Source of the DNA: a bacterium
Lineage (GTDB): Bacteria; Hydrothermota; UBA3073; JACQXS01; JAGMCI01
NCBI GenBank assembly: GCA_030018315.1
Contig: JASEGA010000016.1
Location: 1 to 47,526, forward strand
DNA: 47,526 bases
Direction: 5' to 3'
Numbering within the stretch: position 1 is the first letter of the stretch; each line of letters begins with the position of its first letter. Positions 16,971 through 25,891 of the stretch are shown piece after piece. A program made the position numbers and the translations under genes. The notes under the pieces are model-generated. The model saw only the letters and a list, made by a program, of their open reading frames with translations. It ran no database searches and was not told the DNA's origin.

Positions 16971-17348
16971 TTACCCCCTTTCCCTGAACTCGTCGTATAA
17001 CTCCTTGTGAGATTGTCTGACATGTGCCAGTAACCCCATTCGGCTTGTTCCTTGGTAGTCTTCGCAGTATGGGCAGTCAAACTCACCCTTCTCCTGCTCT
17101 ACCTCGGGATTTTGTTCCTCCTCGGTTAAATCAGGCTCAACAGTTTCAACACTGTTGGGTAATCCGTCGCTGTCGCAGGGTTTTACCCTTGCCATTTTCA
17201 CTTGGAGATGAACACAAGCCTTGATTTCCCTCAATTGGTAATCACTTACCTCAACCTCTGTGGTTTCCAGAGGAGGAAAGTGTTTTCCTCCTCTGTGTAC
17301 CACGCTGGTGTACTTGTTTGTGACATTAACCTTGGACAATTTACTCAT
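16971..17348 (-). CDS. Capsid-region protein with C-terminal C2H2 zinc finger
   Basis: A 125-residue protein encoded right after the major capsid gene. The N-terminus is beta-like (VTNKYTSVVHRGGKHFPPLE). An acidic linker follows (EPDLTEEEQNPEVEQEKGEF). The last 35 residues form CPYC-x12-H-x4-H with the aromatic and Leu positions of a classical C2H2 finger. Its position suggests a minor capsid or decoration protein; the finger may bind DNA or help assembly. The fold assignment is solid but the role is inferred. Confidence 0.75.
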   Translation of the reverse strand: MSKLSKVNVTNKYTSVVHRGGKHFPPLETTEVEVSDYQLREIKACVHLQVKMARVKPCDSDGLPNSVETVEPDLTEEEQNPEVEQEKGEFDCPYCEDYQGTSRMGLLAHVRQSHKELYDEFRERG

Positions 17349-17364
17349 AGGGATTTACACCCCC

Positions 17365-18366
17365 TTATTCCGCAGGCTTTTCTTTGTCAACTAGTGCAAC
17401 TACAGCACCGTTTTCATCTTCATAGTGGCAATCAGCTTCGATTGTCAATACGAAATCAGTACGTCTTGCTTTGGCTTCACGCTCACGCTCAATAGTTACT
17501 TCATGGAACACACCCCAAGCCATGTTGTCAGGGTGTTGTAGCATAGCTACCCTACCAAGAGAACCAGCCCTCTCCAGCATTGGACAGTACACTACAGGGA
17601 TACCCTTGTAATACAGCCCATCACCAGTGGTTTGTGCCCTATCACCAAGTGCAGTACCACGTGCTTTCAACAGGTCTCTATACCCATCTTCAATCTCATA
17701 AGGTACGTAGAACCTCCACTCTGCACGGTTGAGCAAGTACTGCTTGGGAAGTCCATCCAGCAAAGCCTTCAAGACTTGCTCAGGATAATCGTCTGCCTCT
17801 TTGTTGAAGTCAGCATCTACACCAGCACCATACACCTTGTTCTTGGCTTTCTTCACCCAACCATCAGTCAACCATAGGATTTTATCCTGTGCATAAGTCA
17901 GGTCAGTGTCAGCGAAGATTGCCCATTCTTCAAGGTCACGCCCTGCAGCTTCACCGAACAGGTTGATAAGAGTAGTCTCAAACCCACCACGCTCAATGTT
18001 ACGCCTCAAAGCACGGTCTCTGATACCAGTTACCGCTTGCATCTCCTTGGCAATCAGTTTGTTGGTTGCGAATTGAGGTTTAACGAATTCGTTCTCAGTA
18101 AGAACGTGCTGCTCCTCTACGCTGTCAACTACTTTATTGCCAGAAGTCAACACCCTGCCAACAAATCCTACACGGTCAATCTCGGTAACATGAGACTGCA
18201 TCTCAATAAACCGTGCTTCAGGAAGAATGGTAGTCCTGTGTTGCATAGCACGTACAAATTGGTTGAACTTCTCAGGTGCTAAAATGCTCTCACCCAGGTT
18301 GTCCACAGTGATACTCTTGTAAGCTTCATCCAACTTCGCCAAAATCTGCTCATTGCTGTAAGTCAT
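17365..18366 (-). CDS. Major capsid protein (HK97 fold)
   Basis: A 333-residue protein that starts MTYSNEQILAKLDEAYKSITVDNLG. It has RAMQHRTTILPEARFIEM near the N-terminal arm and LNRAEWRFYVPYEIEDGYRDLL plus YKGIPVVYCPML in the axial domain, as in PBSX/XkdG-like capsid proteins. Directly preceded by the protease/scaffold gene. There is no sign of a long propeptide, which fits a separate scaffold. Confidence 0.85.
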   Translation of the reverse strand: MTYSNEQILAKLDEAYKSITVDNLGESILAPEKFNQFVRAMQHRTTILPEARFIEMQSHVTEIDRVGFVGRVLTSGNKVVDSVEEQHVLTENEFVKPQFATNKLIAKEMQAVTGIRDRALRRNIERGGFETTLINLFGEAAGRDLEEWAIFADTDLTYAQDKILWLTDGWVKKAKNKVYGAGVDADFNKEADDYPEQVLKALLDGLPKQYLLNRAEWRFYVPYEIEDGYRDLLKARGTALGDRAQTTGDGLYYKGIPVVYCPMLERAGSLGRVAMLQHPDNMAWGVFHEVTIEREREAKARRTDFVLTIEADCHYEDENGAVVALVDKEKPAE

Positions 18367-18367
18367 G

Positions 18368-18712
18368 TTATTTACCCTCCTTCACGTTTCTTTTTCTACC
18401 GAATAAATCTCGGTCTTCGTGCTGGGACTTGGTAGCCCCTCCCACTTCCTCACCGTCTTGCCCTTTCAGGCTTTTAGGTGTAGCACTCTTCTTACCTACC
18501 TTAGTTTCCAACGCCTCCAACTTCTCCATCACCTGAGACTTGAACGCTTCATATTCAGTGTTCTCAGCCTCTTCTTGCCCCTCGGTCTCCTCTGTGGTCT
18601 CAGCTTCATCAGCCTTTGCCTTCAGTGCTTCAAGCTCCTGCTGAATAGGCTCAACCGCAGACTTGACAGCCTCATCGATGAGATTTTTCAATTCTTCAGG
18701 CTTGATACTCAT
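18368..18712 (-). CDS. Nested scaffold protein from an internal start
   Basis: Inside the protease/scaffold gene an in-frame ATG at 18712 is preceded by AAGGAGG with 8 bases between it and the ATG, as good as any start in this genome. It would give a 114-residue product beginning MSIKPEELKNLIDEAVKSAV, containing only the charged coiled-coil scaffold. Phages such as lambda (C/Nu3) make protease and scaffold from one frame in this way. Confidence 0.65.
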   Translation of the reverse strand: MSIKPEELKNLIDEAVKSAVEPIQQELEALKAKADEAETTEETEGQEEAENTEYEAFKSQVMEKLEALETKVGKKSATPKSLKGQDGEEVGGATKSQHEDRDLFGRKRNVKEGK

Positions 18713-19795
18713 GTCTCCATCCTCCTTCTCTTTGTTAGATTTTTGTAAACCCTCACTGAACCCTACATCTCCTCCACCACGCTCCTGCTCTGCTTCAGTT
18801 ACCAACTCTGCCAAGGTTTCATAGGCTTGTTTCAACCTGCTATATGTCTCTTCAGAGAACCTCCTGCCTGCCTTGTGTGCCTCTTCCAGTTGTGCAACTG
18901 TTTCCACCACCTGCTCACTGTTATCCTTGGCAGCAGGCATCAGGATTTCTTTGACCTTTTGGTACCAGTTCTTGCTTTTATCCTTAGCCTTTAGTGCAAA
19001 GAACTTTGCCTTGGGCACTGCAGGCTCATCAACAATACTGACTGCACATGCTATCCAATCTGGTCCAAGGTCTCTAAGCAAGGTTTTCTTCAGTGCCACA
19101 TCTTTATTCTTGCTTACAGCTTCAAGTGTGGTACGCCTGATACCCATCACGCTGTAGCCTGTCAATTCGCCATTCTCTACCCTGCTCCAGGTGGCATCAT
19201 CCAAAACCTTGCTGGCTAACACCCACGTGCCTGCTGGCAGTAGTGTCTTAACCCCAGCCTGGTTAACCTCCATATCCATAGGTAGTACATAGCTCTCTAC
19301 AGGCACAGCCACGTTGTTCAGTGTGTGTTGTAGGTCTACATTACGGTAGCTCTGCATCCACTCGTGTGCTGCTTCCTCAATCTTCTCCTTGGTTACTGTC
19401 TCACCGTCGCTGTCCTCTTCACCTGGAACTAAGACTGCTGCATATGCCAGTCGCTTTCTGGCATTCTTCATGACAATTGGTCCAGTCAACTCACATATGT
19501 CTAACCCCTTGTTGGAGATATCTAAGCCAACTGCTTCCAACCGCTTCTGCACGTACATATTCTCAACTTCTCGTGGTTGTCCCAGGTAAACTTGGGTATC
19601 ACTTCTCATATATGGCACTTCATATAACTTACCACTCACCTCATCCTTAGCAATCACTGCATCATCAAACGTGTGTATTACGTAGAAGTCAGTAATGTCA
19701 CCTTGGCTAGAGTCATGGTTGTCCAACTCCCTGTACACCTTGCTTCTAAGCCTTTCCATGACAACTTCGTAACTGTCGTTTACTCTCCTGCTCAT
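18368..19795 (-). CDS. Head maturation protease fused to scaffold (XkdF-like)
   Basis: A 475-residue protein. Residues 1-270 match the XkdF-type serine protease: LTGPIVMKNARKRLAYAAVLVP, HEWMQSYRNVDLQHT, ELTGYSVMGIRR and VSIVDEPAVPKAKF. The remainder is a highly charged coiled coil typical of scaffolds (KAKADEAETTEETEGQEEAE). A separate in-frame start for the scaffold part is described at 18368-18712. RBS AGGTGAGACG lies before ATG 19795. Confidence 0.85.
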   Translation of the reverse strand: MSRRVNDSYEVVMERLRSKVYRELDNHDSSQGDITDFYVIHTFDDAVIAKDEVSGKLYEVPYMRSDTQVYLGQPREVENMYVQKRLEAVGLDISNKGLDICELTGPIVMKNARKRLAYAAVLVPGEEDSDGETVTKEKIEEAAHEWMQSYRNVDLQHTLNNVAVPVESYVLPMDMEVNQAGVKTLLPAGTWVLASKVLDDATWSRVENGELTGYSVMGIRRTTLEAVSKNKDVALKKTLLRDLGPDWIACAVSIVDEPAVPKAKFFALKAKDKSKNWYQKVKEILMPAAKDNSEQVVETVAQLEEAHKAGRRFSEETYSRLKQAYETLAELVTEAEQERGGGDVGFSEGLQKSNKEKEDGDMSIKPEELKNLIDEAVKSAVEPIQQELEALKAKADEAETTEETEGQEEAENTEYEAFKSQVMEKLEALETKVGKKSATPKSLKGQDGEEVGGATKSQHEDRDLFGRKRNVKEGK

Positions 19796-19808
19796 CGTCT
19801 CACCTCCT

Positions 19809-20678
19809 TTACACAGTAACTAAGTCACTCTCATAGAACCAGCTTGCACCTGTTGGTGGTCTCATACCCTCTGGTACCAGGAATGGCACAACCCTACACC
19901 TGCAGTTAATCCATTCCTTAATAGTCAGTTCACCGCCAGAACGGTCTCCTGGGTATTCCAACCCATTGCTGAAAGGCTCTCCCACACGTACAATCTGTCC
20001 GTGCATCTCGACGTGGCTGGCATCAACCTCATCTCTCACCCTTTCATCCAGTGCTGTATACCACATGTGATATTCAATACCAAGCTCTTGTTCGGTCAGG
20101 TAAGCACCTTCGTTCTGGAAACTGTTTATCTCAGTTCTGGCAACCCTCCTCAACTCATAGTCTTGCATTCTCTCAAACACCTTTCCAAGCTCTCCTGCTG
20201 CTTCATCTATACCAAGCCCCTCTTCATAGCTCTTGGCAAGATTGCCCATGACGTCACCTACAATACGCTGCATGGTACGGTCACTGGCTACAAACACATG
20301 CTCTAGGATTGTGTTCTGTACCCTCTCTGAGAAATCGCTGAACCCAATACTTACTCCCAACTTCTGCAGTTCACTAATGATACGGTTTCTACCGTACCTT
20401 GCTGCCTGCAATGCTTCTTCTCCCAGTAACTCCTCAAAGGTGTCCTTTGCTCTCATCACCTGGTTGATAATGGCTCTCATGGTCGTGTCGTCGGTGGGTA
20501 GTCTGTTTCGTCTGAGAACCTCCTGGATAGTTCTCTGACTTACATCAGCGAACAATGCCTGCAACTCTCTTGTCAATCGTGCTTCAGCTTGTAATTGCCT
20601 TGCTGGCAACCGCTTTAAAGCTCTTAATGACGTCAATGATTTCTCTATCTCCAGTGCCATCTTTATCGCTGTCCGCAT
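19809..20678 (-). CDS. Minor head protein (SPP1 gp7/Mu F-like)
   Basis: A 289-residue protein. Residues 140-260 carry the Mu F family signature: RVARTEINSFQNEG, EYHMWYTALDERVRDEVDASHVEMHGQIV and NCRCRVVPFL at the C-terminal end. The ATG at 20678 has GGAGGTGG 9 bases upstream and lies 95 bases inside the portal gene, an unusually long overlap read in a different frame. No better start exists after the portal stop. It is associated with the portal and DNA exit. Confidence 0.8.
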   Translation of the reverse strand: MRTAIKMALEIEKSLTSLRALKRLPARQLQAEARLTRELQALFADVSQRTIQEVLRRNRLPTDDTTMRAIINQVMRAKDTFEELLGEEALQAARYGRNRIISELQKLGVSIGFSDFSERVQNTILEHVFVASDRTMQRIVGDVMGNLAKSYEEGLGIDEAAGELGKVFERMQDYELRRVARTEINSFQNEGAYLTEQELGIEYHMWYTALDERVRDEVDASHVEMHGQIVRVGEPFSNGLEYPGDRSGGELTIKEWINCRCRVVPFLVPEGMRPPTGASWFYESDLVTV

Positions 20679-22119
20679 ACTTCTCTGCCACCTCCAGTAG
20701 CCTCTCTTGCAGGCTCATCAATGTTGCCTCCAACTCTGGTGCTACGTCAACCTCTAAGGTAATCGGCTTACCGTTTAGGTAGTGGGCATCCATAGCTGGG
20801 TGTTCCACTCGGTCAAGTCCAAACCTCTCCCCAAAGTGTAGGATAAGTTGATTAGGTGTCATTGCTGCCTTGTCAAAGAGCTTGATGGCAATTTCCATAT
20901 CGTGCTTCTCGTCGCTAGTGTCTATCTCAGCGAACTTAAACTCAAAATCAAACGCCTCAAAACCATCATACAGAATGTGTTTATTGATAAGCCCTTCTAG
21001 CATTTCTTGCCTTGGCTCTACCACCGAACGCTTGTAAATCTCGGTACTTTCTTGAGCTGTGTTACCTCCCAAGCTACCAGTCTCTGCTATACCCATTCTG
21101 TAAGGTGGCACACCGTGTGCTGCAAGTACCTCATCCCTGTTGTCCTTACGATATAACCTGAAGCTGGCTTCTTTAACATCAACGCTCAAAGGCTTGAACT
21201 CAATCTCCACTTCCCCCCGTCCATCAATGGTGGGTATTGACATTATCAGTGTTGAATGTGGAGACTTAGATAGCTCGTTAAAATGTTCCTCAATACTTTT
21301 CTCAAACTCACTCTTACCATCCTCATCCAATTCACCTGGGTCAAAGTTGCCTGTGATAAACACCGCATAAGCTGGCACGCCCCAGTTGTCAAAGAAGGCT
21401 ATATTGTAATCACGCCTTGCCGCATCACCATGGATAGCCCCCAGTGCAGGTATCACGTCTGGCAATCCGTAATAGTCGCTCCTGGGTGTATAGTTGACAA
21501 CCCAGAAAATTTCTGTGGCTCTACGCTCTGGTGCCAAGGAACCAAGCTCTTTAATGTGCCCTGTCTCAAAGTCCACATCATGCTCAAACCCAATACGCTT
21601 GAACCACCTGGTTTTGCTCCCTCTCACCTGGACGAACCTGTTGCCATCCCTGTGTACTCTCAATGTGTGGGCAGGAATGTGCACCAGGTCTGCAGGCTCA
21701 CCGTCGTGCTTATAATCAACCCTGGTCAGTTCTGCTGCACCATAACCAATTGCCTCATAGTCAAACATCACCTTGTCAAAGGTCTTGCTTACAGGCTCTG
21801 AAAGGTCACTGAAGAAGTCTTCAAGCATGGTCTGCATGCTCTCATTCGGTTTGTCCACTAGAGGAATAATCTGCCAACCTAGCCCAGCAACATCTCTGGC
21901 TTTGGTCTTGCAAGCCCTATAGTGGTAGGTGTTCAGCTCCAGTATTCGTGCCAATGCTTCAGGATTATACAATGGTTGCACCAACCCATGCTGGTTGTAG
22001 CTGTCTGTAAACATGTCGGCTGGTAACTGCTTGCTGGCAGACTTGTTGGCATACTGCTCCAAGATATCCTCTCTAACAACCCTGCCATTTTTGGTTACAA
22101 ATGCAAATGGTTTTCTCAT
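20584..22119 (-). CDS. Portal protein (PBSX family)
   Basis: A 511-residue protein. TYHYRACKTKARDVAGLGW, GYGAAELTRVDYKHDGEPADLVHIPAHTLRV and NYTPRSDYYGLPDVIPALGAI are portal stem/wing features of the PBSX-type family, and HGVPPYRMGIAETGSLGGN is the conserved C-terminal clip region. It lies between TerL and the Mu F-like gene. It forms the dodecameric DNA gate. Confidence 0.9.
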   Translation of the reverse strand: MRKPFAFVTKNGRVVREDILEQYANKSASKQLPADMFTDSYNQHGLVQPLYNPEALARILELNTYHYRACKTKARDVAGLGWQIIPLVDKPNESMQTMLEDFFSDLSEPVSKTFDKVMFDYEAIGYGAAELTRVDYKHDGEPADLVHIPAHTLRVHRDGNRFVQVRGSKTRWFKRIGFEHDVDFETGHIKELGSLAPERRATEIFWVVNYTPRSDYYGLPDVIPALGAIHGDAARRDYNIAFFDNWGVPAYAVFITGNFDPGELDEDGKSEFEKSIEEHFNELSKSPHSTLIMSIPTIDGRGEVEIEFKPLSVDVKEASFRLYRKDNRDEVLAAHGVPPYRMGIAETGSLGGNTAQESTEIYKRSVVEPRQEMLEGLINKHILYDGFEAFDFEFKFAEIDTSDEKHDMEIAIKLFDKAAMTPNQLILHFGERFGLDRVEHPAMDAHYLNGKPITLEVDVAPELEATLMSLQERLLEVAEKYADSDKDGTGDREIIDVIKSFKAVASKAITS

Positions 22120-22123
22120 CTAA

Positions 22124-23554
22124 TCACCGCCTTCCCACACTCTTTGCTCTGAGCTTTATTGGCTTAACCTCATTCTGCTTGGCAAACGCTAGCATCAACG
22201 CATCAGCCCTGTCAGGAGAAGGTAGCCCCCTCTTCTTCATGTCATCTTTACTCTCAACTTGTATCTGCCCTCTGCTGTTTATCTTGTACTTGATGTTGGC
22301 AAGCTGGGCAATCATTTCTTCATCATTCTCTATGTCAATGTCTCCATCTTCGAACCGCTCTCTCAAACCCCACCACCATTCAGCACGCTTGTTGGCGAAC
22401 CGTTCACTATCACTGGCTGCAAAACCTGAACGCATTTCTAAGGCTGGCTCATTAAGTTCTTTCAATCGGTCGAACACGCCTGCCCCCAACCCATCAGCAT
22501 CAACCTTAATCTTTGTTGCTCCTGTATCTCTCCTGGCAGATATTGACAACCCTGCTGTCTCCATTGTATCTCCCATTGGTCTGGTCTGGTATATTCTGGC
22601 TACCGAACCTCTTCTAAGCAACCACACACTCTCATCTGGTCCATACCTAGCCACATCTACACCCAATTCTACTGGCTCTCCAGGCTCAAGCTCTGCCCTG
22701 ACAGCTCGCTCTATCCAGTCCAGTGGTATTAATGTGTCTGTGCCTTGTGTTGGGAACTGCCCTAACACTCTAGCCTGGTATAGTGGAGAATTCTTGCCCC
22801 ACCTCTGGAACCGCTTGGCAACCCACTGTGGTGTTACCAGATATGGGTGTGGTAGGTTGTCTGTTATCTTGTTCTCCCAAGCACCGCTCTCAATATCCTT
22901 CTCGGTTATCCTAAACGTCGTAAAGTTTGGTGTGTCAAAGGCACTAATATAAAACTTCTTGATACCTGGTGTCTTAAACGCCTGACCGAACCTGCCTGTT
23001 GTACTCGTTGGGTTTCCTATCATCAACAATCTGGCATGTTCACTTGTCAGTACACCGTCAATTGCTTCATATATTTGTTCACTCACCCCTGCAGCTTCGT
23101 CAACTATTACCAAGATGTTGACTTCGTGGAAGCCCTGGAAACGGTCTGGGTCATACTCTGGTGCTGTGAAGCCCCAAGCCCACCAGTTGGTGTCTAACTT
23201 CAACTCCTGGGTTAACAGCTTGCCACCCAGTGGTAGTTTAGCCCTACTGTGTGCTAACCGTATCTCCTTCCACAAAATACCCTTTACCTGCCTGTCGGTA
23301 GGTGCAGTGGTGATAACCACGCTTGGTCTATGGTTGAACAGATACCACAGTGCTGTGTTCGCTGCAATGTAGCTTTTGCCAGCACCGTGGCAACTTGCTA
23401 CAACTGTCTCTTGGTTGACCCTGACCGAATTGATGATTTCCTCTTGCACACTCCATAGGTCGTTTCCTAAAATCTTTTTGACCCACCATGGTGGTTGCTG
23501 CTGGGAACGCTTCACCATTTCTCGGGCAACCTCTGGACTAATTGGTGTCTTCAT
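22124..23554 (-). CDS. terL: Terminase large subunit
   Basis: A 476-residue protein. The ATPase domain has Walker A SCHGAGKS (about residue 55) and Walker B ILVIVDEAA with the coupling motif GNPTSTTG. The nuclease domain has the acidic residues of GVDVARYG, DADGLGAG and PDRADALMLAF. It drives DNA packaging into the prohead. The start overlaps the end of the small-subunit gene in another frame. With the circularly closed sequence it suggests headful packaging. Confidence 0.93.
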   Translation of the reverse strand: MKTPISPEVAREMVKRSQQQPPWWVKKILGNDLWSVQEEIINSVRVNQETVVASCHGAGKSYIAANTALWYLFNHRPSVVITTAPTDRQVKGILWKEIRLAHSRAKLPLGGKLLTQELKLDTNWWAWGFTAPEYDPDRFQGFHEVNILVIVDEAAGVSEQIYEAIDGVLTSEHARLLMIGNPTSTTGRFGQAFKTPGIKKFYISAFDTPNFTTFRITEKDIESGAWENKITDNLPHPYLVTPQWVAKRFQRWGKNSPLYQARVLGQFPTQGTDTLIPLDWIERAVRAELEPGEPVELGVDVARYGPDESVWLLRRGSVARIYQTRPMGDTMETAGLSISARRDTGATKIKVDADGLGAGVFDRLKELNEPALEMRSGFAASDSERFANKRAEWWWGLRERFEDGDIDIENDEEMIAQLANIKYKINSRGQIQVESKDDMKKRGLPSPDRADALMLAFAKQNEVKPIKLRAKSVGRR

Positions 23555-24113
23555 CCATGCTTGCCACCAAGTCTATCCAGGTCTCCATGACGCTGGCTTT
23601 TCTACCCTCGGCATCTGTCCCCAGCAACTCAGCCTTAGTTTTCAAGCTCGTGTTGATGTTGGTATTCAACACCTTCAAGAAATCAGCCAGTGGTTTAGGA
23701 GCTATTTTCTGCTTAAGTTTGTCTGCCATCAGTTCGGCTGTTCGCTTGTACATAGCATAGTCAGTTTCTATCATATCATCCAACTTTTCAATCTCAGACA
23801 GGTTTTTATCAATGTACTGAGATTTCAAAAGTTTACTCTTCTCGTAAGCCAGGTCTACTTTGTCCTTCTTCTCTCCATATTCTTGAGCAGTCTTTTTATC
23901 AGCATACACCTGCTTGATAGTATCCTTGTCAACAAAGTGCTCACGCATATGCTTCCATATGGAAGTCCTGCCTATGCTTTCCTTGAGCTCCTTCTTAACC
24001 CTGTCAACACAATCAACCAGTGTAACGCCTTCCAACATCCACTGTTCAATTTTGTCACGGTTAGGGGAATTGCAAACCTTGCATCTAGTAGAATAACCCA
24101 AAGGTTTCGCCAT
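23538..24113 (-). CDS. terS: Terminase small subunit
   Basis: A 191-residue helical protein that starts MAKPLGYSTRCKVCNSPNRDKIEQWM. The CxxC near the N-terminus and a helix-turn-helix (LVDCVDRVKKELKESIGRTSIWKHMR) suit DNA recognition at the pac site; the rest is coiled coil for ring assembly. I chose ATG 24113 (GGTGGTGAG about 7 bases upstream) over a GTG at 24134. It is the first gene of the late operon. Confidence 0.75.
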   Translation of the reverse strand: MAKPLGYSTRCKVCNSPNRDKIEQWMLEGVTLVDCVDRVKKELKESIGRTSIWKHMREHFVDKDTIKQVYADKKTAQEYGEKKDKVDLAYEKSKLLKSQYIDKNLSEIEKLDDMIETDYAMYKRTAELMADKLKQKIAPKPLADFLKVLNTNINTSLKTKAELLGTDAEGRKASVMETWIDLVASMDEDTN

Positions 24114-24232
24114 GCTCCTCTCACCACCTTTCACAACTCTTTGTCAGCATTCCGCAGAGTTTGGGTAAACAATTCTTCTCAAACGGTTTCGCAATTATTT
24201 CAGCGGATTACCACTATATTTCTTCAATTTTC

Positions 24233-24238
24233 ATTATA
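24233..24238 (-). promoter_or_regulatory. Candidate late promoter -10 element
   Basis: A perfect TATAAT on the minus strand lies 115 bases before the terminase small-subunit start, in the only sizeable gap (24135-24296) of the region. The sequence 17 bases upstream (GTGCTT) is not a -35 match and also differs from the GGGTTRA element found elsewhere in this genome. That would fit a late promoter needing an activator. Confidence 0.45.
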
Positions 24239-24296
24239 CCTCATACGAAAAGGAAAAGCACATCCGAAAGTCTTTCATATTAAGCCTATATTTAGC

Positions 24297-25787
24297 TTAA
24301 ATGACGCATTTCTCACACTCTTCCACAATTACCTGGTTTTTTCTGCTTTTATCTCTGTATACTGTCAGTCCTTTACAGCCCATTCTGTAGGCATGCCAAA
24401 CTGCATCTTCCACATCACGCTTTGTAGCTCCACCTGGGAGATTAATGGTCTTGCTTATTGCATTATCCACGTGCTTCTGCCAAATTGCTTGATGTTCCAC
24501 GTGCCACACCCAATGTATCTGCCCTGCTGTCCTAAACAGCTCTTCATCATACTTACCCCATAATGGATGATATCGTGTGTACTCTATATCTGCCTGATGA
24601 CGTTTCTCAGACACGGCAAATATTGGCTCTATACCACTTGAACACCCTGCCAGGATACTTATGCTGCCTGTGGGTGCAATCGTTGTTACAGTGGCATTTC
24701 TACCAGCACTGGCTTGCTTTCCCACCTGTTGAATGAAGCCTCCAAGCTGGTCTGCAAGCTTCAATGCCTCATCGCTATCATATTTGATACTAAGCTTAAT
24801 GAGCATATCTGCCCAGCCCATTACACCCAGTCCTATTTTCCTGGTTTTCTTTGTCATCTCAGCAATCTCTGGTAAAGGGAAGTTGTTACAGTCAATTACC
24901 CCATTCAAAAACTCTACCGCATTAGTAACGGTATCAGCAAGCAGGTCATAATGCACTTCTCCACCTGGAAGAACATGCTCTGACAGATTGATTGACCCTA
25001 GGTTGCAACTCTCATATGGCAACAAAGGTTGCTCTCCGCAAGGGTTTGTAGCTTCCATCTCACCCAGTTCAGGCATAGCCCTATTCCTATTTATAGTGTC
25101 TATGAATAGCACTCCAGGCTCACCGTTGTACCAGGATTGTTCTATAATCAAATCCCAGATATCTTTAGCTCTAACGGTTTCCCAAACTTCGTTATTCCTG
25201 GGATTAATCAAATCAAAACTTGCATCCTGCTCCACTGCTCTCATAAATTCGTCTGTAATAGCCACGCTGATGTTGAAATTGCTGATAACTCCATCAACGT
25301 GTTTGCATTTGATAAACTCAACAATGTCTGGGTGGTCAACTCTCAACACACCCATATTGGCACCACGTCTCATACCTCCCTGTTTAACCGTGTCTGTGCC
25401 AACGTCGTAAACCCTCATAAAACTAATTGGTCCACTGGCTACCCCTCCAGTACTTTTGACCTTATCTCCTTTCGGTCGTAGCCTGCTAAAAGAGAACCCT
25501 GTTCCACCACCGCTCTTGTGTATCATGGCTGTGTGCCAGAGACTGCCAAAGATACTCTCCATGCTATCTTCTATTGGTAACACAAAGCAGGCTGACATTT
25601 GTCCAAGCTCTCTACCTGCATTCATCAATGTTGGACTGTTGGGTAAGAACCTGTTTTCTGCCATCAGTCGCTTACCATTGCCAACCTTGACGTAGTTTGC
25701 TACACGATCGAACATTTGTTCTGGTGTCTCATTTGGAGCTAAATACCTCCTCTTGAGCAATTCCAATTGAACTTCATCAAATTTCAT
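24297..25787 (-). CDS. nrdJ: Ribonucleoside-diphosphate reductase, adenosylcobalamin-dependent (class II, NrdJ type)
   Basis: A 496-residue protein. The barrel is intact: LPNSPTLMNAG, the radical-pair Cys in MSACFVLPIEDS, the active-site loop NPCGEQPLLPYESCNLGSINL, TIAPTGSISILAGCSSGIEPIF, and a C-terminal redox pair ECEKC. It reduces ribonucleotides to deoxyribonucleotides. It is much shorter than most class II enzymes (700-1000 residues): there is no ATP cone, and the usual linker after the LADQLGGFIQQ helix is missing. RBS AAAGGAGG. It lies at the end of the metabolic block. Confidence 0.85.
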   Translation of the reverse strand: MKFDEVQLELLKRRYLAPNETPEQMFDRVANYVKVGNGKRLMAENRFLPNSPTLMNAGRELGQMSACFVLPIEDSMESIFGSLWHTAMIHKSGGGTGFSFSRLRPKGDKVKSTGGVASGPISFMRVYDVGTDTVKQGGMRRGANMGVLRVDHPDIVEFIKCKHVDGVISNFNISVAITDEFMRAVEQDASFDLINPRNNEVWETVRAKDIWDLIIEQSWYNGEPGVLFIDTINRNRAMPELGEMEATNPCGEQPLLPYESCNLGSINLSEHVLPGGEVHYDLLADTVTNAVEFLNGVIDCNNFPLPEIAEMTKKTRKIGLGVMGWADMLIKLSIKYDSDEALKLADQLGGFIQQVGKQASAGRNATVTTIAPTGSISILAGCSSGIEPIFAVSEKRHQADIEYTRYHPLWGKYDEELFRTAGQIHWVWHVEHQAIWQKHVDNAISKTINLPGGATKRDVEDAVWHAYRMGCKGLTVYRDKSRKNQVIVEECEKCVI

Positions 25788-25844
25788 GGTTTTACCTCCT
25801 TTTTGTTGAATTTTGGTGAGAGGGTAGACTTCCCCTTATACCTT

Positions 25845-25872
25845 ATTATATCTCTATATTCTTCTCTTAACC
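25845..25872 (-). promoter_or_regulatory. Promoter of the ribonucleotide reductase gene
   Basis: On the minus strand GGTTAA (25867-25872), a 16-base spacer and TATAAT (25845-25850). It is the same GGGTTRA type as six others in this genome. Three TTCAACAAAA-like repeats flank it, two upstream around 25880-25912 and one over the leader at 25801-25812. They may form an operator. Confidence 0.6.
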
Positions 25873-25891
25873 CTACTTTCAACAAAAATTT

